DNA of 64,000 bases from Henricia sp. BOLD:AAB3569 (Eukaryota > Echinodermata > Asteroidea > Spinulosida > Echinasteridae): the NCBI GenBank assembly GCA_037783545.1, contig JBBELK010001403.1:1-64000 (forward strand), written 5' to 3'. Below the pieces are notes generated by a model that had not been told where the DNA came from, did no database searches, and was given only the letters and a program-made list of their open reading frames with translations. Position 1 is the stretch's first letter, and every line of letters starts with the position of its first letter. The position numbers and the translations under genes were made by a program. Shown one piece after another: positions 1 to 13,800 of the stretch.

Positions 1-3000
1 TCAGAGTTTAGGGAAAGCGGAGCTCGGCTACGTGGTTATTCCCCTAACCGTGGCTGTTGGGACACCCTGCGCTGCGCTTGTGTACATTTGTACGGCCGTT
101 GACTCACCCCAGATTGTGACGGGAATTAGGTCAAAGTGTGTCCCAAATGCCGGCAAATTTGGAAATCAAGGAATTTTCCAACCAACTTCAAATTTTGCAT
201 GCTCCAAACTGTATATATTCCGCACTTGTCATGCAAAATTGACAGATTTTCGCTGGGAAATGACGGAGAAATTTCAGAGTTTAGGGAAAGCGGAGCTCGG
301 CTACGTGGTTATTCCCCTGACCGTGGCTGTTGGGACACCCTGCGCTGCGGCTGGTGTACATTTGTACGGCCGTTGACTCACCCCAGATTGTGACTGGAAT
401 TAGGTCAAAGTGTGTCCCAAATGCCGGCAAATTTGGAAATCAAGGAATTTTCCAACCAACTTCAAATTTGGCATGCTCCAAACTGTATATATTCCGCACT
501 TGTCATGCAAAATTGACAGATTTTCGCTGGGAAATGACGGAGAAATTTCAGAGTTTAGGGAAAGCGGAGCTCGGCTACGTGGTTATTCCCCTAACCGTGG
601 CTGTTGGGACACCCTGCGCTGCGCATGCGCTGGTGTACATTTGTACGGCCGTTGACTCACCCCAGATTGTGACGGGAATTAGGTCAAAGTGTGTCCCAAA
701 TGCCGGCAAATTTAGAAATCAAGGAATTTTCCAACCAACTTCAAATTTGCATGCTCAAAACTGTATATATCCGCACTTGTCATGCAAAATTGACAGATTT
801 TCGCTGGGAAATGACGGAGAAATTTCAGAGTTTAGGGAAAGCGGAGCTCGGCTACGTGGTTATTCCCCTAACCGTGGCTGTTGGGACACCCTGCGCTGCG
901 CATGCGCTGGTGTACATTTGTACGGCCGTTGACTCACCCCAGATTGTGACGGAAATTAGGTCAAAGTGTGTCCCAAATGCCGGCAAATTTAGAAATCAAG
1001 GAATTTTCCAACCAACTTCAAATTTTGCATGCTCAAAACTGTATATATTCCGCACTTGTCATGCAAAATTGACAGATTTTCGCTGGGAAATGACGGAGAA
1101 ATTTCAGAGTTTAGGGAAAGCGGAGCTCGGCTACGTGGTTATTCCCCTAACCGTGGCTGTTGGGACACCCTGCGCTGCGCTTGTGTACATTTGTACGGCC
1201 GTTGACTCACCCCAGATTGTGACGGAATTAGGTCAAAGTGTGTCCCAAATGCCGGCAAATTTTGGAAATCAAGGAATTTTCCAACCAACTTCAAATTTTG
1301 CATGCTCCAAACTGTATATATTCCGCACTTGTCATGCAAAATTGACAGATTTTCGCTGGGAAATGACGGAGAAATTTCAGAGTTTAGGGAAAGCGGAGCT
1401 CGGCTACGTGGTTATTCCCCTAACCGTGGCTGTTGGGACACCCTGCGCTGCGCTGGTGTACATTTGTACGGCCGTTGACTCACCCCAGATTGTGACTGGA
1501 ATTAGGTCAAAGTGTGTCCCAAATGCCGGCAATTTGGAAATCAAGGAATTTTCCAACCAACTTCAAATTTTGCATGCTCCAAACTGTATATATTCCGCAC
1601 TTTGTCATGCAAAATTGACAGATTTTCGCTGGGAAATGACGGAGAAATTTCAGAGTTTAGGGAAAGCGGAGCTCGGCTACGTGGTTATTCCCCTAACCGT
1701 GGCTGTTGGGACACCCTGCGCTGCGCATGCGATGGTGTACATTTGTACGGCCGTTGACTCACCCCAGATTGTGACGGGAATTAGGTCAAAGTGTGTCCCA
1801 AATGCCGGCAAATTAGAAATCAAGGAATTTTCCAACCAACTTCAAATTTGCATGCTCCAAACTGTATATATTCCGCACTTGTCATGCAAAATTGACAGAT
1901 TTTCGCTGGAAATGACGGAGAAATTTCAGAGTTTAGGGAAAGCGGAGCTCGGCTACGTGGTTATTCCCCTAACCGTGGCTGTTGGGACACCCTGCGCTGC
2001 GCATGCGCTGGTGTACATTTGTACGGCCGTTGACTCACCCCAGATTGTGACGGGAATTAGGTCAAAGTGTGTCCCAAATGCCGGCAAATTTAGAAATCAA
2101 GGAATTTTCCAACCAACTTCAAATTTTGCATGCTCAAAACTGTATATATTCCGCACTTGTCATGCAAAATTGACAGATTTTCGCTGGTAAATTACGGAGA
2201 AATTTCAGAGTTTAGGGAAAGCGGAGCTCGGCTACGTGGTTATTCCCCTAACCGTGGCTGTTGGGACACCCTGCGCTGCGCTTGTGTACATTTGTACGGC
2301 CGTTGACTCACCCCAGATTGTGACGGGAATTAGGTCAAAGTGTGTCCCAAATGCCGGCAAATTTGGAAATCAAGGAATTTTCCAACCAACTTCAAATTTT
2401 GCATGCTCCAAACTGTATATATTCCGCACTTGTCATGCAAAATTGACAGATTTTCGCTGGGAAATGACGGAGAAATTTCAGAGTTTAGGGAAAGCGGAGC
2501 TCGGCTACGTGGTTATTCCCCTAACCGTGGCTGTTGGGACACCCTGCGCTGCGCTGGTGTACATTTGTACGGCCGTTGACTCACCCCAGATTGTGACTGG
2601 AATTAGGTCAAAGTGTGTCCCAAATGCCGGCAAATTTGGAAATCAAGGAATTTTCCAACCAACTTCAAATTTTGCATGCTCCAAACTGTATATATTCCGC
2701 ACTTGTCATGCAAAATTGACAGATTTTCGCTGGGAAATGACGGAGAAATTTCAGAGTTTAGGGAAAGCGGAGCTCGGCTACGTGGTTATTCCCCTAACCG
2801 TGGCTGTTGGGACACCCTGCGCTGCGCATGCGCTGGTGTACATTTGTACGGCCGTTGACTCACCGCAGATTGTGACGGGAATTAGGTCAAAGTGTGTCCC
2901 AAATGCCGGCAAATTTAGAAATCAAGGAATTTTCCAACCAACTTCAAATTTTGCATGCTCAAAACTGTATATATTCCGCACTTGTCATGCAAAATTGACA

Positions 3001-4269
3001 GATTTTCGCTGGGAAATGACGGAGAAATTTCAGAGTTTAGGGAAAGCGGAGCTCGGCTACGTGGTTATTCCCCTAACCGTGGCTGTTGGGACACCCTGCG
3101 CTGCGCTTGTGTACATTTGTACGGCCGTTGACTCACCCCAGATTGTGACGGGAATTAGGTCAAAGTGTGTCCCAAATGCCGGCAAATTTGGAAATCAAGG
3201 AATTTTCCAACCAACTTCAAATTTTGCATGCTCCAAACTGTATATATTCCGCACTTGTCATGCAAAATTGACAGATTTTCGCTGGGAAATGACGGAGAAA
3301 TTTCAGAGTTTAGGGAAAGCGGAGCTCGGCTACGTGGTTATTCCCCTAACCGTGGCTGTTGGGACACCCTGCGCTGCGCTTGTGTACATTTGTACGGCCG
3401 TTGACTCACCCCAGATTGTGACTGGGAATTAGGTCAAAGTGTGTCCCAAATGCCGGCAAATTTGGAAATCAAGGAATTTTCCAACCAACTTCAAATTTTG
3501 CATGCTCCAAACTGTATATATTCCGCACTTGTCATGCAAAATTGACAGATTTTCGCTGGGAAATGACGGAGAAATTTCAGAGTTTAGGGAAAGCGGAGCT
3601 CGGCTACGTGGTTATTCCCCTAACCGTGGCTGTTGGGACACCCTGCGCTGCGCATGCGATGGTGTACATTTGTACGGCCGTTGACTCACCCCAGATTGTG
3701 ACGGGAATTAGGTCAAAGTGTGTCCCAAATGCCGGCAAATTTAGAAATCAAGGAATTTTCCAACCAACTTCAAATTTTGCATGCTCCAAACTGTATATAT
3801 TCCGCACTTGTCATGCAAAATTGACAGATTTTCGCTGGGAAATGACGGAGAAATTTCAGAGTTTAGGGAAAGCGGAGCTCGGCTACGTGGTTATTCCCCT
3901 AACCGTGGCTGTTGGGACACCCTGCGCTGCGCATGCGCTGGTGTACATTTGTACGGCCGTTGACTCACCCCAGATTGTGACGGGAATTAGGTCAAAGTGT
4001 GTCCCAAATGCCGGCAAATTTAGAAATCAAGGAATTTTCCAACCAACTTCAAATTTTGCATGCTCAAAACTGTATATATTCCGCACTTGTCATGCAAAAT
4101 TGACAGATTTTCGCTGGTAAATTACGGAGAAATTTCAGAGTTTAGGGAAAGCGGAGCTCGGCTACGTGGTTATTCCCCTAACCGTGGCTGTTGGGACACC
4201 CTGCGCTGCGCTTGTGTACATTTGTACGGCCGTTGACTCACCCCAGATTGTGACGGGAATTAGGTCAAA

Positions 4270-5094
4270 GTGTGTCCCAAATGCCGGCAAATTTGGAAAT
4301 CAAGGAATTTTCCAACCAACTTCAAATTTTGCATGCTCCAAACTGTATATATTCCGCACTTGTCATGCAAAATTGACAGATTTTCGCTGGGAAATGACGG
4401 AGAAATTTCAGAGTTTAGGGAAAGCGGAGCTCGGCTACGTGGTTATTCCCCTAACCGTGGCTGTTGGGACACCCTGCGCTGCGCTGGTGTACATTTGTAC
4501 GGCCGTTGACTCACCCCAGATTGTGACTGGAATTAGGTCAAAGTGTGTCCCAAATGCCGGCAAATTTGGAAATCAAGGAATTTTCCAACCAACTTCAAAT
4601 TTTGCATGCTCCAAACTGTATATATTCCGCACTTGTCATGCAAAATTGACAGATTTTCGCTGGGAAATGACGGAGAAATTTCAGAGTTTAGGGAAAGCGG
4701 AGCTCGGCTACGTGGTTATTCCCCTAACCGTGGCTGTTGGGACACCCTGCGCTGCGCATGCGCTGGTGTACATTTGTACGGCCGTTGACTCACCGCAGAT
4801 TGTGACGGGAATTAGGTCAAAGTGTGTCCCAAATGCCGGCAAATTTAGAAATCAAGGAATTTTCCAACCAACTTCAAATTTTGCATGCTCAAAACTGTAT
4901 ATATTCCGCACTTGTCATGCAAAATTGACAGATTTTCGCTGGGAAATGACGGAGAAATTTCAGAGTTTAGGGAAAGCGGAGCTCGGCTACGTGGTTATTC
5001 CCCTAACCGTGGCTGTTGGGACACCCTGCGCTGCGCTTGTGTACATTTGTACGGCCGTTGACTCACCCCAGATTGTGACGGGAATTAGGTCAAA
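4270..5094. repeat. Representative 825-bp higher-order unit (273+273+279)
   Basis: This trimer shows the basic higher-order pattern. Monomer boundaries at 4,270, 4,543, 4,822 and 5,095 give 273, 273 and 279 bp. The same order of variants recurs at 5,095, 8,127, 9,504, 14,472, 32,120 and elsewhere. Derived blocks of 552 bp (one 273-bp monomer lost) and 1,104 bp (an extra 279-bp monomer) also occur. Confidence 0.85.
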
Positions 5095-7848
5095 GTGTGT
5101 CCCAAATGCCGGCAAATTTGGAAATCAAGGAATTTTCCAACCAACTTCAAATTTTGCATGCTCCAAACTGTATATATTCCGCACTTGTCATGCAAAATTG
5201 ACAGATTTTCGCTGGGAAATGACGGAGAAATTTCAGAGTTTAGGGAAAGCGGAGCTCGGCTACGTGGTTATTCCCCTAACCGTGGCTGTTGGGACACCCT
5301 GCGCTGCGCTGGTGTACATTTGTACGGCCGTTGACTCACCCAGGATTGTGACTGGAATTAGGTCAAAGTGTGTCCCAAATGCCGGCAAATTTGGAAATCA
5401 AGGAATTTTCCAACCAACTTCAAATTTTGCATGCTCCAAACTGTATATATTCCGCACTTGTCATGCAAAATTGACAGATTTTCGCTGGGAAATGACGGAG
5501 AAATTTCAGAGTTTAGGGAAAGCGGAGCTCGGCTACGTGGTTATTCCCCTAACCGTGGCTGTTGGGACACCCTGCGCTGCGCATGCGCTGGTGTACATTT
5601 GTACGGCCGTTGACTCACCCCAGATTGTGACGGGAATTAGGTCAAAGTGTGTCCCAAATGCCGGCAAATTTAGAAATCAAGGAATTTTCCAACCAACTTC
5701 AAATTTTGCATGCTCCAAACTGTATATATTCCGCACTTGTCATGCAAAATTGACAGATTTTCGCTGGGAAATGATGGAGAAATTTCAGAGTTTAGGGAAA
5801 GCGGAGCTCGGCTACGTGGTCATTCCCCTAACCGTGGCTGTTGGGACACCCTGCGCTGCGCTGGTGTACATTTGTACGGCCGTTGACTCACCCCAGATTG
5901 TGACTGGAATTAGGTCAAAGTGTGTCCCAAATGCCGGCAAATTTGGAAATCAAGGAATTTTCCAACCAACTTCAAATTTTGCATGCTCCAAACTGTATAT
6001 ATTCCGCACTTGTCATGCAAAATTGACAGATTTTCGCTGGGAAATGACGGAGAAATTTCAGAGTTTAGGGAAAGCGGAGCTCGGCTACGTGGTTATTCCC
6101 CTAACCGTGGCTGTTGGGACACCCTGCGCTGCGCATGCGCTGGTGTACATTTGTACGGCCGTTGACTCACCGCAGATTGTGACGGGAATTAGGTCAAAGT
6201 GTGTCCCAAATGCCGGCAAATTTAGAAATCAAGGAATTTTCCAACCAACTTCAAATTTTGCATGCTCAAAACTGTATATATTCCGCACTTGTCATGCAAA
6301 ATTGACAGATTTTCGCTGGGAAATGACGGAGAAATTTCAGAGTTTAGGGAAAGCGGAGCTCGGCTACGTGGTTATTCCCCTAACCGTGGCTGTTGGGACA
6401 CCCTGCGCTGCGCTTGTGTACATTTGTACGGCCGTTGACTCACCCCAGATTGTGACGGGAATTAGGTCAAAGTGTGTCCCAAATGCCGGCAAATTTGGAA
6501 ATCAAGGAATTTTCCAACCAACTTCAAATTTTGCATGCTCCAAACTGTATATATTCCGCACTTGTCATGCAAAATTGACAGATTTTCGCTGGGAAATGAC
6601 GGAGAAATTTCAGAGTTTAGGGAAAGCGGAGCTCGGCTACGTGGTTATTCCCCTAACCGTGGCTGTTGGGACACCCTGCGCTGCGCTGGTGTACATTTGT
6701 ACGGCCGTTGACTCACCCAGGATTGTGACTGGAATTAGGTCAAAGTGTGTCCCAAATGCCGGCAAATTTGGAAATCAAGGAATTTTCCAACCAACTTCAA
6801 ATTTTGCATGCTCCAAACTGTATATATTCCGCACTTGTCATGCAAAATTGACAGATTTTCGCTGGGAAATGACGGAGAAATTTCAGAGTTTAGGGAAAGC
6901 GGAGCTCGGCTACGTGGTTATTCCCCTAACCGTGGCTGTTGGGACACCCTGCGCTGCGCATGCGCTGGTGTACATTTGTACGGCCGTTGACTCACCCCAG
7001 ATTGTGACGGGAATTAGGTCAAAGTGTGTCCCAAATGCCGGCAAATTTAGAAATCAAGGAATTTTCCAACCAACTTCAAATTTTGCATGCTCCAAACTGT
7101 ATATATTCCGCACTTGTCATGCAAAATTGACAGATTTTCGCTGGGAAATGATGGAGAAATTTCAGAGTTTAGGGAAAGCGGAGCTCGGCTACGTGGTCAT
7201 TCCCCTAACCGTGGCTGTTGGGACACCCTGCGCTGCGCTGGTGTACATTTGTACGGCCGTTGACTCACCCCAGATTGTGACTGGAATTAGGTCAAAGTGT
7301 GTCCCAAATGCCGGCAAATTTGGAAATCAAGGAATTTTCCAACCACTTCAAATTGTGCATGCTCCAAACTGTATATATTCCGCACTTGTCATGCAAAATT
7401 GACAGATTTTCGCTGGGAAATGACGGAGAAATTTCAGAGTTTAGGGAAAGCGGAGCTCGGCTACGTGGTTATTCCCCTAACCGTGGCTGTTGGGACACCC
7501 TGCGCTGCGCATGCGCTGGTGTACATTTGTACGGCCGTTGACTCACCCCAGATTGTGACGGGAATTAGGTCAAAGTGTGTCCCAAATGCCGGCAAATTTA
7601 GAAATCAAGGAATTTTCCAACCAACTTCAAATTTTGCATGCTCAAAACTGTATATATTCCGCACTTGTCATGCAAAATTGACAGATTTTCGCTTGGAAAT
7701 GACGGAGAAATTTCAGAGTTTAGGGAAAGCGGAGCTCGGCTACGTGGTTATTCCCCTAACCGTGGCTGTTGGGACACCCTGCGCTGCGCATGCGCTGGTG
7801 TACATTTGTACGGCCGTTGACTCACCCCAGATTGTGACGGGAATTAGG
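5095..7848. repeat. Tandem 1,377-bp super-repeat (two copies)
   Basis: Private variants recur exactly 1,377 bp apart. These are cccaggattgtg near 5,338 and 6,715, gaaatgatggag near 5,769 and 7,146, and cgtggtcattcc near 5,815 and 7,192. Five monomers (273+279+273+279+273 in this phase) were therefore duplicated as a block after those mutations arose. Confidence 0.85.
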
Positions 7849-10800
7849 TCAAAGTGTGTCCCAAATGCCGGCAAATTTAGAAATCAAGGAATTTTCCAAC
7901 CAACTTCAAATTTTGCATGCTCAAAACTGTATATATTCCGCACTTGTCATGCAAAATTGACAGATTTTCGCTGGGAAATGACGGAGAAATTTCAGAGTTT
8001 AGGGAAAGCGGAGCTCGGCTACGTGGTTATTCCCCTAACCGTGGCTGTTGGGACACCCTGCGCTGCGCTTGTGTACATTTGTACGGCCGTTGACTCACCC
8101 CAGATTGTGACGGGAATTAGGTCAAAGTGTGTCCCAAATGCCGGCAAATTTGGAAATCAAGGAATTTTCCAACCAACTTCAAATTTTGCATGCTCCAAGC
8201 TGTATATATTCCGCACTTGTCATGCAAAATTGACAGATTTTCGCTGGGAAATGACGGAGAAATTTCAGAGTTTAGGGAAAGCGGAGCTCGGCTACGTGGT
8301 TATTCCCCTAACCGTGGCTGTTGGGACACCCTGCGCTGCGCTGGTGTACATTTGTACGGCCGTTGACTCACCCCAGATTGTGACTGGAATTAGGTCAAAG
8401 TGTGTCCCAAATGCCGGCAAATTTGGAAATCAAGGAATTTTCCAACCAACTTCAAATTTGGCATGCTCCAAACTGTATATATTCCGCACTTGTCATGCAA
8501 AATTGACAGATTTTCGCTGGGAAATGACGGAGAAATTTCAGAGTTTAGGGAAAGCGGAGCTCGGCTACGTGGTTATTCCCCTAACCGTGGCTGTTGGGAC
8601 ACCCTGCGCTGCGCATGCGCTGGTGTACATTTGTACGGCCGTTGACTCACCCCAGATTGTGACGGGAATTAGGTCAAAGTGTGTCCCAAATGCCGGCAAA
8701 TTTAGAAATCAAGGAATTTTCCAACCAACTTCAAATTTTGCATGCTCAAAACTGTATATATTCCGCACTTGTCATGCAAAATTGACAGATTTTCGCTGGG
8801 AAATGACGGAGAAATTTCAGAGTTTAGGGAAAGCGGAGCTCGGCTACGTGGTTATTCCCCTAACCGTGGCTGTTGGGACACCCTGCGCTGCGCTTGTGTA
8901 CATTTGTACGGCCGTTGACTCACCCCAGATTGTGACGGGAATTAGGTCAAAGTGTGTCCCAAATGCCGGCAAATTTGGAAATCAAGGAATTTTCCAACCA
9001 ACTTCAAATTTTGCATGCTCCAAACTGTATATATTCCGCACTTGTCATGCAAAATTGACAGATTTTCGCTGGGAAATGACGGAGAAATTTCAGAGTTTAG
9101 GGAAAGCGGAGCTCGGCTACGTGGTTATTCCCCTAACCGTGGCTGTTGGGACACCCTGCGCTGCGCATGCGCTGGTGTACATTTGTACGGCCGTTGACTC
9201 ACCCCAGATTGTGACGGGAATTAGGTCAAAGTGTGTCCCAAATGCCGGCAAATTTAGAAATCAAGGAATTGTCCAACCAACTTCAAATTTTGCATGCTCA
9301 AAACTGTATATATTCCGCACTTGTCATGCAAAATTGACAGATTTTCGCTGGGAAATGACGGAGAAATTTCAGAGTTTAGGGAAAGCGGAGCTCGGCTACG
9401 TGGTTATTCCCCTAACCGTGGCTGTTGGGACACCCTGCGCTGCGCTTGTGTACATTTGTACGGCCGTTGACTCACCCCAGATTGTGACGGGAATTAGGTC
9501 AAAGTGTGTCCCAAATGCCGGCAAATTTGGAAATCAAGGAATTTTCCAACCAACTTTAAATTTTGCATGCTCCAAACTGTATATATTCCGCACTTGTCAT
9601 GCAAAATTGACAGATTTTCGCTGGGAAATGACGGAGAAATTTCAGAGTTTAGGGAAAGCGGAGCTCGGCTACGTGGTTATTCCCCTAACCGTGGCTGTTG
9701 GGACACCCTGCGCTGCGCTGGTGTACATTTGTACGGCCGTTGACTCACCCCAGATTGTGACTGGAATTAGGTCAAAGTGTGTCCCAAATGCCGGCAAATT
9801 TGGAAATCAAGGAATTTTCCAACCAACTTCAAATTTGGCATGCTCCAAACTGTATATATTCCGCACTTGTCATGCAAAATTGACAGATTTTCGCTGGGAA
9901 ATGACGGAGAAATTTCAGAGTTTAGGGAAAGCGGAGCTCGGCTACGTGGTTATTCCCCTAACCGTGGCTGTTGGGACACCCTGCGCTGCGCATGCGCTGG
10001 TGTACATTTGTACGGCCGTTGACTCACCCCAGATTGTGACGGGAATTAGGTCAAAGTGTGTCCCAAATGCCGGCAAATTTAGAAATCAAGGAATTTTCCA
10101 ACCAACTTAAAATTTTGCATGCTCAAAACTGTATATATTCCGCACTTGTCATGCAAAATTGACAGATTTTCGCTGGGAAATGACGGAGAAATTTCAGAGT
10201 TTAGGGAAAGCGGAGCTCGGCTACGTGGTTATTCCCCTAACCGTGGCTGTTGGGACACCCTGCGCTGCGCTTGTGTACATTTGTACGGCCGTTGACTCAC
10301 CCCAGATTGTGACGGTAATTAGGTCAAAGTGTGTCCCAAATGCCGGCAAATTTGGAAATCAAGGAATTTTCCAACCAACTTCAAATTTTGCATGCTCCAA
10401 ACTGTATATATTCCGCACTTGTCATGCAAAATTGACAGATTTTCGCTGGGAAATGACGGAGAAATTTCAGAGTTTAGGGAAAGCGGAGCTCGGCTACGTG
10501 GTTATTCCCCTAACCGTGGCTGTTGGGACACCCTGCGCTGCGCTGGTGTACATTTGTACGGCCGTTGACTCACCCCAGATTGTGACTGGAATTAGGTCAA
10601 AGTGTGTCCCAAATGCCGGCAAATTTGGAAGTCAAGGAATTTTCCAACCAACTTCAAATTTTGCATGCTCCAAACTGTATATATTCCGCACTTGTCATGC
10701 AAAATTGACAGATTTTCGCTGGGAAATGACGGAGAAATTTCAGAGTTTAGGGAAAGCGGAGCTCGGCTACGTGGTTATTCCCCTAACCGTGGCTGTTGGG

Positions 10801-13800
10801 ACACCCTGCGCTGCGCATGCGCTGGTGTACATTTGTACGGCCGTTGACTCACCCCAGATTGTGACGGGAATTAGGTCAAAGTGTGTCCCAAATGCCGGCA
10901 AATTTAGAAATCAAGGAATTTTCCAACCAACTTCAAATTTTGCATGCTCCAAACTGTATATATTCCGCACTTGTCATGCAAAATTGACAGATTTTCGCTG
11001 GGAAATGACGGAGAAATTTCAGAGTTTAGGGAAAGCGGAGCTCGGCTACGTGGTTATTCCCCTAACCGTGGCTGTTGGGACACCCTGCGCTGCGCATGCG
11101 CTGGTGTACATTTGTACGGCCGTTGACTCACCCCAGATTGTGACGGGAATTAGGTCAAAGTGTGTCCCAAATGCCGGCAAATTTAGAAATCAAGGAATTT
11201 TCCAACCAACTTCAAATTTTGCATGCTCAAAACTGTATATATTCCGCACTTGTCATGCAAAATTGACAGATTTTCGCTGGGAAATGACGGAGAAATTTCA
11301 GAGTTTAGGGAAAGCGGAGCTCGGCTACGTGGTTATTCCCCTAACCGTGGCTGTTGGGACACCCTGCGCTGCGCTTGTGTACATTTGTACGGCCGTTGAC
11401 TCACCCCAGATTGTGACGGGAATTAGGTCAAAGTGTGTCCCAAATGCCGGCAAATTTGGAAATCAAGGAATTTTCCAACCAACTTCAAATTGTGCATGCT
11501 CCAAACTGTATATATTCCGCACTTGTCATGCAAAATTGACAGATTTTCGCTGGGAAATGACGGAGAAATTTCAGAGTTTAGGGAAAGCGGAGCTCGGCTA
11601 CGTGGTTATTCCCCTAACCGTGGCTGTTGGGACACCCTGCGCTGCGCTGGTGTACATTTGTACCGCCGTTGACTCACCCCAGATTGTGACTGGAATTAGG
11701 TCAAAGTGTGTCCCAAATGCCGGCAAATTTGGAAATCAAGGAATTTTCCAACCAACTTCAAATTTTGCATGCTCCAAACTGTATATATTCCGCACTTGTC
11801 ATGCAAAATTGACAGATTTTCGCTGGGAAATGACGGAGAAATTTCAGAGTTTAGGGAAAGCGGAGCTCGGCTACGTGGTTATTCCCCTAACCGTGGCTGT
11901 TGGGACACCCTGCGCTGCGCATGCGCTGGTGTACATTTGTACGGCCGTTGACTCACCGCAGATTGTGACGGGAATTAGGTCAAAGTGTGTCCCAAATGCC
12001 GGCAAATTTAGAAATCAAGGAATTTTCCAACCAACTTCAAATTTTGCATGCTCAAAACTGTATATATTCCGCACTTGTCATGCAAAATTGACAGATTTTC
12101 GCTGGGAAATGACGGAGAAATTTCAGAGTTTAGGGAAAGCGGAGCTCGGCTACGTGGTTATTCCCCTAACCGTGGCTGTTGGGACACCCTGCGCTGCGCA
12201 TGCGCTGGTGTACATTTGTACGGCCGTTGACTCACCCCAGATTGTGACGGGAATTAGGTCAAAGTGTGTCCCAAATGCCGGCAAATTTAGAAATCAAGGA
12301 ATTTTCCAACCAACTTCAAATTTTGCATGCTCAAAACTGTATATATTCCGCACTTGTCATGCAAAATTGACAGATTTTCGCTGGGAAATGACGGAGAAAT
12401 TTCAGAGTTTAGGGAAAGCGGAGCTCGGCTACGTGGTTATTCCCCTAACCGTGGCTGTTGGGACACCCTGCGCTGCGCTTGTGTACATTTGTACGGCCGT
12501 TGACTCACCCCAGATTGTGACGGTAATTAGGTCAAAGTGTGTCCCAAATGCCGGCAAATTTGGAAATCAAGGAATTTTCCAACCAACTTCAAATTTTGCA
12601 TGCTCCAAACTGTATATATTCCGCACTTGTCATGCAAAATTGACAGATTTTCGCTGGGAAATGACGGAGAAATTTCAGAGTTTAGGGAAAGCGGAGCTCG
12701 GCTACGTGGTTATTCCCCTAACCGTGGCTGTTGGGACACCCTGCGCTGCGCTGGTGTACATTTGTACGGCCGTTGACTCACCCCAGATTGTGACTGGAAT
12801 TAGGTCAAAGTGTGTCCCAAATGCCGGCAAATTTGGAAGTCAAGGAATTTTCCAACCAACTTCAAATTTTGCATGCTCCAAACTGTATATATTCCGCACT
12901 TGTCATGCAAAATTGACAGATTTTCGCTGGGAAATGACGGAGAAATTTCAGAGTTTAGGGAAAGCGGAGCTCGGCTACGTGGTTATTCCCCTAACCGTGG
13001 CTGTTGGGACACCCTGCGCTGCGCATGCGCTGGTGTACATTTGTACGGCCGTTGACTCACCCCAGATTGTGACGGGAATTAGGTCAAAGTGTGTCCCAAA
13101 TGCCGGCAAATTTAGAAATCAAGGAATTTTCCAACCAACTTCAAATTTTGCATGCTCCAAACTGTATATATTCCGCACTTGTCATGCAAAATTGACAGAT
13201 TTTCGCTGGGAAATGACGGAGAAATTTCAGAGTTTAGGGAAAGCGGAGCTCGGCTACGTGGTTATTCCCCTAACCGTGGCTGTTGGGACACCCTGCGCTG
13301 CGCATGCGCTGGTGTACATTTGTACGGCCGTTGACTCACCCCAGATTGTGACGGGAATTAGGTCAAAGTGTGTCCCAAATGCCGGCAAATTTAGAAATCA
13401 AGGAATTTTCCAACCAACTTCAAATTTTGCATGCTCAAAACTGTATATATTCCGCACTTGTCATGCAAAATTGACAGATTTTCGCTGGGAAATGACGGAG
13501 AAATTTCAGAGTTTAGGGAAAGCGGAGCTCGGCTACGTGGTTATTCCCCTAACCGTGGCTGTTGGGACACCCTGCGCTGCGCTTGTGTACATTTGTACGG
13601 CCGTTGACTCACCCCAGATTGTGACGGGAATTAGGTCAAAGTGTGTCCCAAATGCCGGCAAATTTGGAAATCAAGGAATTTTCCAACCAACTTCAAATTG
13701 TGCATGCTCCAAACTGTATATATTCCGCACTTGTCATGCAAAATTGACAGATTTTCGCTGGGAAATGACGGAGAAATTTCAGAGTTTAGGGAAAGCGGAG

